A stretch of 64,000 bases of DNA, from positions 24,306,847 to 24,370,846 of the forward strand of contig NC_031771.1 in NCBI RefSeq assembly GCF_001522545.3. The letters run 5' to 3'. This DNA is from Parus major (lineage: Eukaryota; Chordata; Aves; Passeriformes; Paridae). A model generated the notes under the pieces. It did not search any database and was not told the origin of the DNA. It saw only the letters and a list, made by a program, of their open reading frames with translations. Below, one piece after another: positions 1-29,439 of the stretch (its first letter is position 1; each line of letters begins with the position of its first letter). The position numbers were made by a program, and so were the translations under genes.

Positions 1-56
1 GATGGCCTCTTTTAACAATGGTTAAAAGAGGCCATCAATTATATTATTAATATAAT
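1..56. repeat. Two adjacent inverted repeats (hairpins) in a CSGALNACT1 intron
   Basis: Bases 1-16 (GATGGCCTCTTTTAAC) are the exact reverse complement of bases 21-36, leaving a 4-base AATG loop. Immediately after, 38-46 and 48-56 form a second A/T-only inverted repeat with a one-base spacer. Both are seen directly. The element starts at the window edge, so its full extent is unknown. It lies upstream of the first CSGALNACT1 exon visible here. It could be the tip of a palindromic DNA transposon or a hairpin-forming intronic sequence; no family is assigned. Confidence 0.85.
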
Positions 57-280
57 AAATGCTGCTTAGAGAGCTTGTACCTAATCTGCTTAAAAGATAG
101 ACTTCTGTCCCTTTTAAGGGAAGGAAGTGAGCTGCTTTGTCAGGACAAGAATGTCTGTCAATGAATTATGTCCCCAGGAAGGCCTCCAAGGTTCACCCTA
201 CTCTGCCTTCCCCAGCTGCTGTAGGTTATTGAAGGAAGCTAACTTCTGGGACAAGTCACCAATCTGTCTCTTTTCTCCAG

Positions 281-5590
<5,310 letters not shown>

Positions 5591-6771
5591 ATCCACAAAG
5601 GCAGGTTAAAAGCCTCTGAACTGGACTTAAGGGTGTTTTGGAAAAGAGGTTTTAACTGGAAAAGTTGGGATGAGACTGAAAGAGGATGGAGATTCCAGCA
5701 GGATGGTAGCAAAAGAAGAGGGAAAGCATCTATCCTCCCTAGTTTTGTTTTTATTCTAATAGGGCTTTTAAGTACTCCATTATCCTGACTGTTCAGCACT
5801 TGCTTCTGGAGAAGACTTGAAGACTTGAGGAGATTCAAGGTCACATCACAGAGACAATGAACATTATGTGGTACTATGTGACCAGTGTCGTATTCACACT
5901 AACAAATGCATGTGCTTTTTCTTTGAAATGTTTGTAAGATGTGTACAGTTATTTAAAGGACTGACCTTTTGGTGGGCCGATATTCAGGAGTTATTTTCTA
6001 CATTTAACTTGACATATCTAAAAAGGGCTATTTTTGACTAAGTACAGAGACTCCTGCTCTGAGAAGGACATCTGATTGTTAACCATGGTAAAGCTGGAGT
6101 GACCAAAAATACTTTTCCTTTAAGGGGCTGGGAGGGGGGAAACAGCAGCAGTGCATTAACAGGCCACTCCCAGTTCATCCAGCGAAAGAGGTTTCTCAGA
6201 AAGTGCTTTCTAAACTTAAGAAAGAGGAAACCTTACTGGTCAAGTGTGATGGTTGAAAAACACTAGAGGGTACTGTTTGTTCTTCTCTGTGTTCAGTGAA
6301 CCAAAAGCAATGAGCCACATCTGTATCATGTGAATAAGTTAGTGTTAGTGTTATTTCTGCTTTAGAATGCTGTATGTATTTCAAGATTTATTTTTAAATG
6401 AAATTTGTTTGCCTTGGGAATTATTTTGCTATACTTCAGGTTTTCTACTTTTCTAGCCTTAGTAGGAAATAGTACAGCCTTCCAATGCTTGGAAAATTCT
6501 CTGCAGATCTGTGTTTCTGTGGATGGGAACTGGGTTCAGATAAATGATTTTTCTACACAACCTGGGCACTGGAAGGCAGAAGCTTTATCATGCTGAAGAA
6601 AAGGAAATACATATCAACTTGCAGTACTGATTTAGTAGGAGGCTTTAAACTCCAAATGCCAGATACCAACAGTGATGAACATTTTCTGGTTTTATACCAA
6701 AGTATTTCTTCTAAACCAAATACAGAGTCTTGCCCAGGGTATGGAAAGTTTTTTGTAATTAACAAAATAAA
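5591..6771 (+). other. CSGALNACT1: Probable 3' UTR of CSGALNACT1
   Basis: This non-coding stretch follows the stop codon at 5588-5590. A canonical AATAAA at 6766-6771 is a plausible cleavage signal. The ORFs here are short and on both strands, as expected by chance. The true 3' end could lie elsewhere; no other evidence fixes it. Confidence 0.55.
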
Positions 6772-6789
6772 TTTTTGTGATGGACTACT

Positions 6790-9700
6790 GGACCCTGCAA
6801 ATTCTCTTATGATATTATAGGTACTAATTGTAAAAATTAGCCATCTTCTTAATAGTTTTCGTTGCAACTGCCTAAAACTGTTGAAAGTCTGAGTTACTGC
6901 TCTTGTAAAGCATTTTCTTTTAATGCTGACAGCTATTTACCATTTTAATATATACTAGCCAACAAAAACTGCATGGGCTTGTAAATCCCATTTTCTCACC
7001 TAAATGCTGTTTCTCTGAGCAGTCTCTTTATTTTATAGATTCAGATTAATTCAAAACTGAATCAGATTCTAATTTGATTTTTGGCTTGTAAAAGCTGGGG
7101 AGAAGAAAGGTAGCACTGAACAATAAATGAACCACTCTTTGTTGTGCAGCTCTGCAGTAGAAAGAGCACTATGAACCTCTTTTGAAAGCACTGTGTGCAC
7201 GTTCTGCAGACAGAGACCATGCTGCTGTAAGTACCTTTTCCTTGGACAGGTTTATATGTGTTTGTCTTTTGTTGGTGCAAAGGATCTGCATTGCACTTGG
7301 CTTGCAAATGACAAAGTGTCCAAAAGCACAAAAAGGATAGAAACTTTGTGTACTTTAAAACCTCAAGCCCCAAAATACATCACTTTCGATAGAAACTTCA
7401 GCAATCACTCAAGTAGATCCTCCAAAGAACTGTTTTGTTCCCAGAACACGTGAGAAATTATTTATAAAGGGCTTTGTATTGATGGAGTAACTTTACAAAC
7501 ATTATGCAATTGGAGGAGACAGGTATGGCTTGTTGAGTGCATATGAAACTTGGTAGCTGTTTCAAGGCAAAAGTTGTTCCTTCTGTCCCACTTAAACCTG
7601 AACTTTAAACTGGGTGTTGTATACTATGAAAGTTTCGTAATCATAGCCTACCTCAAGCTTCACCTTAACTATTTCCATGATGGTTTTATTCAGTGTTCCC
7701 TGAGCCTCATTCATAGAGCAGGACTAGACCAGATGATTTCCAGATGTCCCTTCAAACCTCTATTAGTCTCCAGTTCAAAGCACTGGGCAGCTGTAAATTC
7801 AGCACTTCATTACTTGGGGTACCTTTGCAAACACGTCATCTGGATCCTGTGTCAGAGTTTCGCAACTTATGTTTTTAAATAGCACCTTTGTGATTTTCAT
7901 GTGCATCCTTTTCCACTCAGATGCCATTCCTCTTACCAGGAATAATACTGTCTATGCAGTTTCCGTTCCTTGGCTGCACGAGCCAGTTTTGCAAGAACTG
8001 AGATGGTATCAGTGATGGAGAGATGCAGCCATCAGTCATTTGCCACATCTGTGATGTGCAGGGCAAACAAATCACAGCAGAGATCTGGCAGGGCTCACCT
8101 AGAGGTGGAGACTGCACTGACAGGAGAGGTGAAGAACAGCATGAGAAAGGGAAGCTGCTGTTACTTATGTTTCTGTCGGCCAAGTGGGGCTCTAACTGAG
8201 TCTTCCAGCCCAGTGAGAAAAAGGTGAAGTCCAAAAAGAGCAGCCAACAGAATAACAGATTTTGTTATGAAGGTCTCTATCTTCCCTGTGCCCAAACCAG
8301 CCTGTAATCTTTCTCAAAATGACAACTGATTGGATCTTGGTTGAGGAGGGGCTAGAGATGGCCCTGTGCAGGTGGGGAGGCCATCCATCCAGGGACTCCT
8401 TGTTTTGCTTTTTGATGACTGCAGCATGCTCTGGCTAAAGGCATTGAGCAAAACAAATCACCATGCTCCTCCAGGATTCATGATCTCTCTAGCAAGCAAT
8501 TTTCAAATTGACTCCTCTTGTAATCCTTGCACTGCATCCCTTGAAGAAGGAAAGATTCTACAGAGAAACTGCCAAAGTCATGTCATCACCCTTCATTCTC
8601 AACTGCTGCAAGACATCCTCGTTCCACAGACTTTCAGAGTAACTGGATTTCGGAGCAATGGAAGAGCCAGCCTTAAGGGGATCTGTTCTAGAAATGTAGC
8701 TGCCTTTTCAGTCAGTGCAGTAATCTAAATGTTCATATTTCTTGCCTCACAGCAGAAAAGTGGGTCTTTGAAAAACTGAGGCATGACTCAAACATGTGGG
8801 ATGATGTGAACACGTATAGTGGTTTTTCCTGGGCTGTACTGAGACAATATTTGCAAATAAGTAATCTAAAGGCAGTGAATCTACTGGTCCACTTGTCAGC
8901 AGGTTCAAATCCTGAGGAGTTTTACTAAAGACCTTCGAGCTAAAATTTATTATGTCCTGCTATGTCCTTGCCAAATCGGCCTGCATATTATTTTGCAAGT
9001 TAACACCCTTCATCTCAAAATGCCTTTTTAGACCATATTTTTCCCTTGTCTTTACCAGCCCATAGGTCTGCAAAATACTTCACAATTTGTCTCAAGGAAG
9101 ATATCAGCTATGGCACATTCTTCACATGAAAACAGATGTTTTTCTGAAAGACCTTCCATTTTTGACCATATTTTTAAAAGAAACAGTTCATAAAGAGGGA
9201 AAGAGATATTTTTTTCGCCCCCTACAAATAATCTATCATTCTTTCTCAGGATTGATGCAGATTATATTGAAATTATCTCTCTGATACATGTGATATATTG
9301 CTCTAGAAGCTCATTAAGTCATTTGCAGAGGCAGAGTGTCTACACTCAGAATTTCAGTTTATATTAAGGCTTTATTTCTAGCAAGTGACACCTGCTGTAA
9401 CTGGAGTGCAGTTATCCCCTCTTTCCTGGAATGGAAACTGCTTATCAGCATAGCTGTAAATTTTAAGACCAGATGATCACAATTTCTTTAAATCTGTATT
9501 CTGCAAAACCCAGATTAATGTAAGGCTGAAAGATCTGACTGCTCCTTTAAGTTGAGTAGCCCTGATCTAACAGAAAAAAGGGAACAGGTATAAACAGGTA
9601 AACAACTGAAACAAGATCAACTCTTGTTCACTATTTGAGGATTGTGCCTCTAAAAAATGATGTTTGCAGATTCACACCACAACCCTCAGCTGCAGTTTGT

Positions 9701-10740
9701 CATGTGCAACAACATGAGGGAGCCTGGATGAAGACTAATTTGTTATGTGATTCTGTCCAGGCTCTCCCACAGTCTCCAGAATGATGTATTTAAATAGCAT
9801 TGTAACAGATAAGAAGAGAGAACATTATGTTGAAAGAACAAGTTCTATGATGAAGTTTACACCAGATGCATCTCAGTAATCAGGACACAACTTGCAATAA
9901 ATAGCTACATTTTGGAAAATAGCATTCTTTACTGGCAAAAACTCTTCTGTAAACTGCATTAATACTGATATAGGTGTTCCTTCTTACATTTTTAGGCTCT
10001 TTACATGTGCTAGTCATTCACACAAATGCCTTTGTCCCACCTCCTTTCTTTTTCAAAAAGGATAATCCCTCTCAATGCAGAAAGGCCTGTGTGGGAGTTA
10101 AAAGGTTAAAAGAGTAAGGATTCAAAAGCTAGAGGAGTTTTAAAAATGCACTCTTCATGGAAATCTCTTGTCACAGAGAGCACTTTTCACTGAAAGGCAC
10201 TCAGGGTTTGCTTGGATGTTTGGCTGAACATCCTTCCTTCCAAGGACACAGCATTTTATAGAATTAAGCTTCACATTGTGCAAATTATATATCAAGATCA
10301 ATTCAACTCTCCAAGTGGTTTTGTGCCTTCAGGAAGGTATAATCTCATTCAATTGTAGGTACTAATCTATTTCCCAGATGGCACACAACCTTGCATTCAA
10401 GAACAAAAGGCAGAAATCCTGCAGTAACATACAAAATACAGAAATCCTCCAAGTAACGTACAAAACCCACTGAAAATCCATGGCAGTATCTCCCTGTTCA
10501 ACTGATTACTTCAGCAACTCATTTTCTCCATCTTGTGGGATGTATTCAGGTGCTTTGCAGCTTGCTGGGCTGATGCATCCTGTAGCTCACAACAGTACTT
10601 ATCCTCCTACTATTTTTTTGTGAAGGATACAAAATAGAGGCACATATGGTTTCAGGAACATATCAGCAGCTCTAGTTCCAAGTTCAGTTCCAAGTTCTTT
10701 GTGAACACACATCTGGGGCTGCCCAGTGAGATGGGGAGGT
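6790..10740. other. Intergenic space between the convergent CSGALNACT1 and SH2D4A 3' ends
   Basis: No exon-like ORF with usable splice sites or family similarity was recognised. It must contain the SH2D4A 3' UTR, read leftward from 10740, and possibly distal CSGALNACT1 polyadenylation sites. One short CR1-like fragment occurs near 7.7 kb. The rest is unremarkable AT-rich single-copy-looking sequence. Confidence 0.6.
7705..7770 (+). mobile_element. Short CR1 LINE 3'-end fragment
   Basis: The stretch 'gactagaccagatgatttcc' followed by 'cccttcaaacctc' resembles the diverged 3' end of avian CR1 retroposons in plus orientation. It is very short and partly degraded, so the assignment is tentative. 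Confidence 0.45.
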
Positions 10741-25065
<14,325 letters not shown>

Positions 25066-25069
25066 GGGG

Positions 25070-25320
25070 TAAAAAAGCAGGTTCAAGGGGGGAATATGTG
25101 GTAGGCAATTTGGGAAGGCTGTACCTTCCTATTACCTCAGCCAGTGGGGAAAGGAAGAGGCAACATGAGGCTGCACCGTCCAAAACCTCGAGAGAAAACC
25201 CCACGGTTGTGTGCCCTGGTGGACTCTCTCTCTTTATTCAAATAAAGTTGAAGGACTTCTCTGTCTACTTTATAGACATAAACTTCTGGCGTTTGTAAAT
25301 TTTCCTAACAGTGGGAACCA
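25070..25320 (+). mobile_element. Degraded endogenous retrovirus LTR fragment, plus orientation
   Basis: This block aligns by eye with the reverse complement of 26385-26660. Shared landmarks in order are a 'ATTTGGGAAG.CTG.ACCTTCC' block, 'TACCTCAGCCAG', 'CTCTCTTTATTC' running into an AATAAA, 'GACATAAAC.TCTG' and a terminal 'TTCCTAACAGTG'. A polyadenylation signal followed by a U5-like segment and a CA end is typical of an LTR. No gag, pol or env remnant was recognised beside it, so this is probably a solo or truncated LTR. The family is not assigned. Confidence 0.65.
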
Positions 25321-25479
25321 GTATGGGAGCGCCTGTGGGAAATCCCACTCGAGGTTGAAGGTCCGCTTGCATTGGTCCAAGAAGCTTAGTCCATCTTTAG
25401 ACAAAGTACAATTATGTCCATTCATATTTAAGTTATGATTGTGATTGACTTGTGGCCCTGTCAAAAGCCAAGATAATCT

Positions 25480-25765
25480 GAACAAGCACAAGTAGTAATG
25501 AGCCAGAGCAGAACTGAAGTGGAGCCACAGACCAACTGAACATGGAAACAAACTGGAGCTACAAATAAGCTGAAGCCGAAATGAAGCCAGGGAGGGTGAA
25601 ACCAAACTGGAGCCTAAACCATGCTGGAAGCACGAACAAACTCTGTGTGCTGAACCGGAGACAAACTGGGCACAGAAACAAATCACCTGAAGCTGTAAAT
25701 GAGGTGAAGCAGAAAGCAGAGGGAATCTTCCCCGAGCAGGAGACGTAAACTAACTGGAGTCACAA
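25480..25765 (+). repeat. Degenerate short-period repeat rich in 'aaactggagc' and 'ctgaagc'
   Basis: Variants of ACAAACTGGAGC, AACTGAAG and GCTGAAGCC recur about every 17-20 bases across this A-rich stretch directly downstream of the plus-oriented LTR fragment. It is too diverged for a clean consensus by eye. It may be an old tandem expansion within or beside the retroviral leader; that is inference. No coding function is evident. Confidence 0.5.
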
Positions 25766-25769
25766 AGGA

Positions 25770-26310
25770 AATGCGGCTGCCAGCTCCCCGCAGCATCTCT
25801 GTGCGGGATGAGCGGGATGTGCAGGATGAGGAGGGCGCTAGCAGGGCCGTGCTGAGGGCAGGCAGCAGCAACATCGTCCTCAGTGCAGGCATCCCGGCGT
25901 CTTCTCGGGGGATCCACACCCGACGCGGGTCGCTCGGGCTCGAGAGGCTCCGGGCGTGGCCAGTTCGAGCTATCCTGCCGGGTTACAGCAGAGCCAGCGC
26001 GGGACCGAAGGGTTTGTCCTGCCGGCAGTGGCTCTGGAAAAGAGCTGGGGAGAAGAAACCAGGTGAGGCCGGGTGGCAGGAGGGTGGTGACCTGCAGCTG
26101 CTCCCCGGGACGGGACCCCCGGCAAAGGCCCCTCAGGCTCCCGCGGCCCCGGGCGGCGGCGCCCCCTGGCGGCCGCGGGCGGCGGGGACTGTGCGGAGGC
26201 GCCGGGCGCCTGTCCCGCACCGGGCGCCGTCTGGCGGCCGCAGCACAGCACCGCAACCCCGGGAGCGGCTCCGGCACCCCCTGGCCGCACCCATCGAGGT
26301 GCAGCTCTGG
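25770..26310. other. CpG-island-like GC-rich block between the two LTR fragments
   Basis: Strongly GC- and CpG-rich, especially 26100-26300. Several frames on both strands stay open (the longest about 260 codons on the minus strand), as expected when stop codons are rare. No family similarity, exon structure or signal peptide supports any of them. Composition resembles a promoter CpG island, but no gene start could be attached. Confidence 0.6.
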
Positions 26311-26384
26311 GCCATGTGCAGCAAGGTTGCATGAGGATAAGGCTGGCCATCCGCTCCTGGGGGCCAGCACCAGAGAGACAGCTC

Positions 26385-26660
26385 CGGGAGGGACACTGTT
26401 AGGAACATGAATCCACCATGTCAGAGGTTTATGTCCAAAAAGGAGACAGAGGAAACGTGTGACTTTATTCGAATAAAGGGAGAGACCGTGGGAATTTCCC
26501 ATTGTGTCTCTCGGATTGCTGAGGGTCACAGCTCCCTTTTTATCCTAAGTTCCTGGCTGCATCACCCTCTTCCTGGCTGAGGTACTTGGAAGGTGCAGAC
26601 TTCCCAAATCGCCTCCTCTATGCCCCCTTCTAATACGCATCCCCCTTTTGTTATATAACA
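26385..26660 (-). mobile_element. Degraded endogenous retrovirus LTR fragment, minus orientation
   Basis: On the minus strand this contains the same ordered landmarks as 25070-25320: an 'ATTTGGGAAG' block, 'TACCTCAGCCAG', a TATA-like ATAAAAAGG, 'CTTTATTCGAATAAAG' and 'GACATAAACCTCTG', ending 'TTCCTAACAGTG'. It is clearly related to the plus-oriented fragment but diverged, so both insertions are old or belong to different subfamilies. No intact retroviral gene is present. Confidence 0.65.
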
Positions 26661-27870
26661 GAAAGAAGAAAATAAAGCTATTCACAATTCTATTAAGTCT
26701 TTGTTCTTTTTCTCTAGGTTCAGGAATTTAAAACGGCCTTGGCTAAGCAACAGTCCATGTTGATTAATAACATTTTCTAGAACAAATAGTTTCTTCTGTT
26801 ACTTCCTTATCTATGAATTCCTAGGCCTATTTACAAACAGATTCACATGATCTTCTTGTAAAGACATACTCATCCCTTTCAGACATTATGCCTGGGATGG
26901 ACACTATAGCCAGAATATGGGCACTGTAGTTTGAATATGGACACCATAGCTGGGATATCATGTCCCCAAACATGCCCTGCACACGGCAGAAAGACCCTCA
27001 CACCCTCCCACCCCCACCTTCAACCCACGAATAACCAGCCACAGCCATAAAGAATTTGTGAAAAACCAGCTTTGCCACTGAAGTAACACAAGAAAGAAAA
27101 CAAGTTTTCCATGGCTGGAAAGGTCTCACAGAAGAGTCTCATGTCTCCACCCAGATATGTCCCTCTCCATGGCCCCTCTAGCCATGGGCCTCTCCATGTC
27201 CCATGTGCCAGCCACACACTCCTTCTGCCTCACTCAAGACAAGATCTTTCCATGCTGGCCCTGGCCATGTTCCCCTGAGGCACCTCAAACCAGCCACATT
27301 TACCCTCGTGTCCTCTCCCAGCCGTGTCCACCCCGTGCCCAGGAACACACATTCCCTCCCGCATTTAGATCCCAAAACTGCTGTGCTGCGCTGCCACTGT
27401 GAGCCACGGACCCCGTGCTGCATTCCCGGTGTACGAGTATCACGATGGCCACATCAAGGGCCCCCTCCCGTCTTATTTCAAGTAATTCGTCCTTCTCTAA
27501 GCCAGCTGTGGTTAACCTCGGGGGACAGGAGGGGCTTCATCCCAACCCCAGAGCCAGGGTTTGGGGACGGTGAGCTGGGGAGGGCGGGGAGTGTTTTTTA
27601 CACACTGTTAACTCCTTCAGGAGAGAAAACAACCCCGGCTCCTGATCTGTGAATGCACCTCAATGCGGCTGCGGGGGATGTGTGGGAAAAGGGAGAGCGA
27701 CTGGCAGGGGCGAGGGCTGGAGCGATGGGAGCTTTCCTGGGGAGCTGAGAGCTCACTCAGGACAAGCACAGGTCCACTGAGAGCTGTCCCTGAGGGGGTG
27801 CCAGCACCGCGGGAGCAGCGGCTGACCTGGATCCCAGGCAAGCAGCACGGTGGGGGCTCAGAGCACTGCC
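26660..27870. other. Intergenic region left of AP5S1
   Basis: No gene could be supported. At about 26893-26962 there are three diverged ~25-base units of the type 'gggacac(t)atagc.gaatat'. From 27.0 to 27.6 kb the sequence is C-rich, with repeated 'ccatggcc' and 'ctctcc' words that keep several frames open by composition. Nothing matched a recognised family. Confidence 0.55.
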
Positions 27871-27878
27871 CCGCTCCG

Positions 27879-27949
27879 GTGCCGGCAGCTCCCAGTGCCG
27901 ACAGCTCCCAGTGCCGACAGCTCCCAGTGCCGACAGCTCCCAGTGCCGA
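27879..27949 (+). repeat. 16-bp tandem repeat, about 4.5 copies
   Basis: The unit CCGACAGCTCCCAGTG is repeated head to tail with almost no divergence (the first copy has CGGCAG). This regular run sits about 380 bases upstream of the AP5S1 start codon. Very low divergence suggests recent or ongoing copy-number change. Confidence 0.9.
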
Positions 27950-28069
27950 GGCAGCGTAGCGGTACCCACGGAAACATCCCGGGGAGGGGACACGGAGAAT
28001 GAAAGGCTCTGGAGCGGTTTCCGCGCTCCCTCAGGGGAACCCCCGCGGCCTTTCCCCGCCCACCGCCTT

Positions 28070-28196
28070 TTTCCCGCCAATCAGCTCTCGCTGCCCCCGA
28101 GCCCTGGCCAATCGTGCCTGCGCTTCCGCCGCCGCCGTGAGGGCCGCTCCTTCCGAGACAGCGCGGCCGCTTCCGGCGCGCCGCGGCCGGGGCCGT
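28070..28196 (+). promoter_or_regulatory. AP5S1: Probable AP5S1 CpG-island promoter
   Basis: The GC-rich sequence directly upstream of AP5S1 has two CCAAT boxes 31 bases apart (28077-28081 and 28108-28112), followed by ETS-type CTTCCG/TTCCGG words and GCCGCC motifs. No TATA box is present. This is the usual form of a housekeeping NF-Y/ETS promoter. The transcription start itself cannot be placed. Confidence 0.6.
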
Positions 28197-28328
28197 GTAG
28201 CGGTCCTGTGGCGGCCGTGTGGCGGCCGTGTGGCGGTCCTGTGGCGGCCGTGTGGCGGCCGTGTGGCGGTCCTGTGGCGGCCGTGTGGCGGTCCTGTGGC
28301 GGTCCTGTGGCGGCTCTGTGGCGGCCAT
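28197..28328 (+). repeat. 11-bp minisatellite, 12 units, abutting the AP5S1 start codon
   Basis: Twelve 11-base units run from 28197 to 28328. Most are GTGGCGGCCGT or GTGGCGGTCCT. The first is GTAGCGGTCCT and the last GTGGCGGCCAT. The last two bases of the twelfth unit are the A and T of the AP5S1 ATG. A TAG in the first unit (28198-28200) is in frame with that ATG, so any non-AUG N-terminal extension is limited to 42 residues or fewer. Confidence 0.93.
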
Positions 28329-29310
28329 GGTCCGCGCGTTCGTGCTGCTGGCGCCGGGCGGGCCCGCCGGCCGTGCCCCCTGCCGCGTGCTGTACGCGCG
28401 CACCTTCGGGACCCCCCCCGGGACCGCCCCCGCGGGCCCCCGGCAGCGCCTCCGCCGCAAGGAGCAGCTGCTGGTCGTGGCCAGGTACAGCCGGGACATC
28501 CCCTTCCTGCAGATGCTGGGCTCGGTGGGACACCTTGTGCCATCTCTTGAGCCCTCTGGACTTGTGACACCTCCTCCCTGTCCCTGGGATCCCCAGAGCC
28601 GTGGTACACCCTTTGTTTGAGGGGAGGGCTCTTGAGCTTTGCCTGGCCCCCAGGGCTGGGACACCCCTTGACTGTGGGACACCTTCCATTCCTAAGGGGA
28701 GCCCTTTTTGGGAGACAGGGCTCGGCGAGAACTCCAGGACCATGCCCCCACATTCATGGGATCCACCCTTTCTGGGGATGCTGGGCTTGGCAGGACCCCG
28801 GGACACTGTCCCCCAACAGAGGGGTCACTGTCCCTGGATGAAGTGGGGGTCCTTAACACGAGGGTCCCCCTTTTCTCTTCCAGGCAAGTGGCCTCCCAGT
28901 GTCAACTGCTGCAGTCATCCTTGGGGCGCCCATCCTCCCCACAACTTCCACAGCTGCCTGATGAGCCAATGTCACTCCAGGATGCTCCAGGGGGTCTTTT
29001 CCAGATGCCCCCTGGAGACCCATTCCCTGAGCGGGTGACAGTAGTCTGGTTATCAGTGCTGGCCCTCGCCTTCGCTTTGGTTTGTGAACCTCAAGAGAAT
29101 CTATCATTGGCTGAGATCACCCTGCGGCGCCTGGCTCCCCGCCTTCTCCTCTCCCTGCGCCTCCTTGGCCCTGGCGCTGATGTCCTGCTCCGTCCTGATG
29201 CCGCTGATGCCCTCCTGGACCGTCTCCTGCCCCATGGGCAGATGCTTTTTCTTAACGAACATTTTCTCCAGGCAATGGACCGAGAGCTGGGTATCAAAGC
29301 ATCCCGCTGA
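28327..29310 (+). CDS. AP5S1: AP5S1, AP-5 adaptor complex sigma-1 subunit (complete, two exons)
   Basis: AP-5 works with SPG11 and SPG15 on late endosomes and lysosomes in retrieval to the Golgi; AP5S1 is its small sigma-like longin-fold subunit. Exon 1 is 28327-28484 and exon 2 is 28884-29310, joined across an in-phase GT-AG intron (AG|G codon). The product is 194 residues, close to the ~200 of human AP5S1. Recognisable parts are MVRAFVLL, CRVLYARTFG, LRRKEQLLVVARQV (spanning the splice), DPFPERVTVVWLSVLALAFAL and the well-conserved LPHGQMLFLNEHFLQAMDRE near the C-terminus. The ATG has a strong Kozak context (GCGGCCATGG) and lies in the last unit of a minisatellite. Assignment rests on remembered family sequence and length. 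The gene stands alone between SH2D4A and the sulfotransferases. Confidence 0.92.
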
Positions 29311-29424
29311 GCTATGGATGACATTCCTGCCTACCACCCACAGATATTTTTGGGGGATGAGAGACAAGGGAGGGATGTAAGATGGTTGCAAAGCCCCAGT
29401 GGGATGGATAAGAAACAGTTCAGG

Positions 29425-29430
29425 AATAAA
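29425..29430 (+). promoter_or_regulatory. AP5S1: AP5S1 polyadenylation signal
   Basis: A canonical AATAAA lies 115 bases after the AP5S1 stop codon. It is the first one downstream and would give a short 3' UTR. Confidence 0.7.
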
Positions 29431-29439
29431 ATGCAACGA

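Noticed and set aside
25750..26529. 259-codon minus-strand ORF and overlapping 175-187 codon plus-strand ORFs
   Set aside because: They lie in CpG-rich DNA where stops are rare, are open in several frames at once, and show no family similarity. The N-terminal part of the minus frame is LTR sequence.
27858..28806. Several 107-274 codon ORFs on both strands around the AP5S1 start
   Set aside because: They are products of the 11-bp and 16-bp repeats and high GC content. Only the AP5S1 frame matches a known protein.
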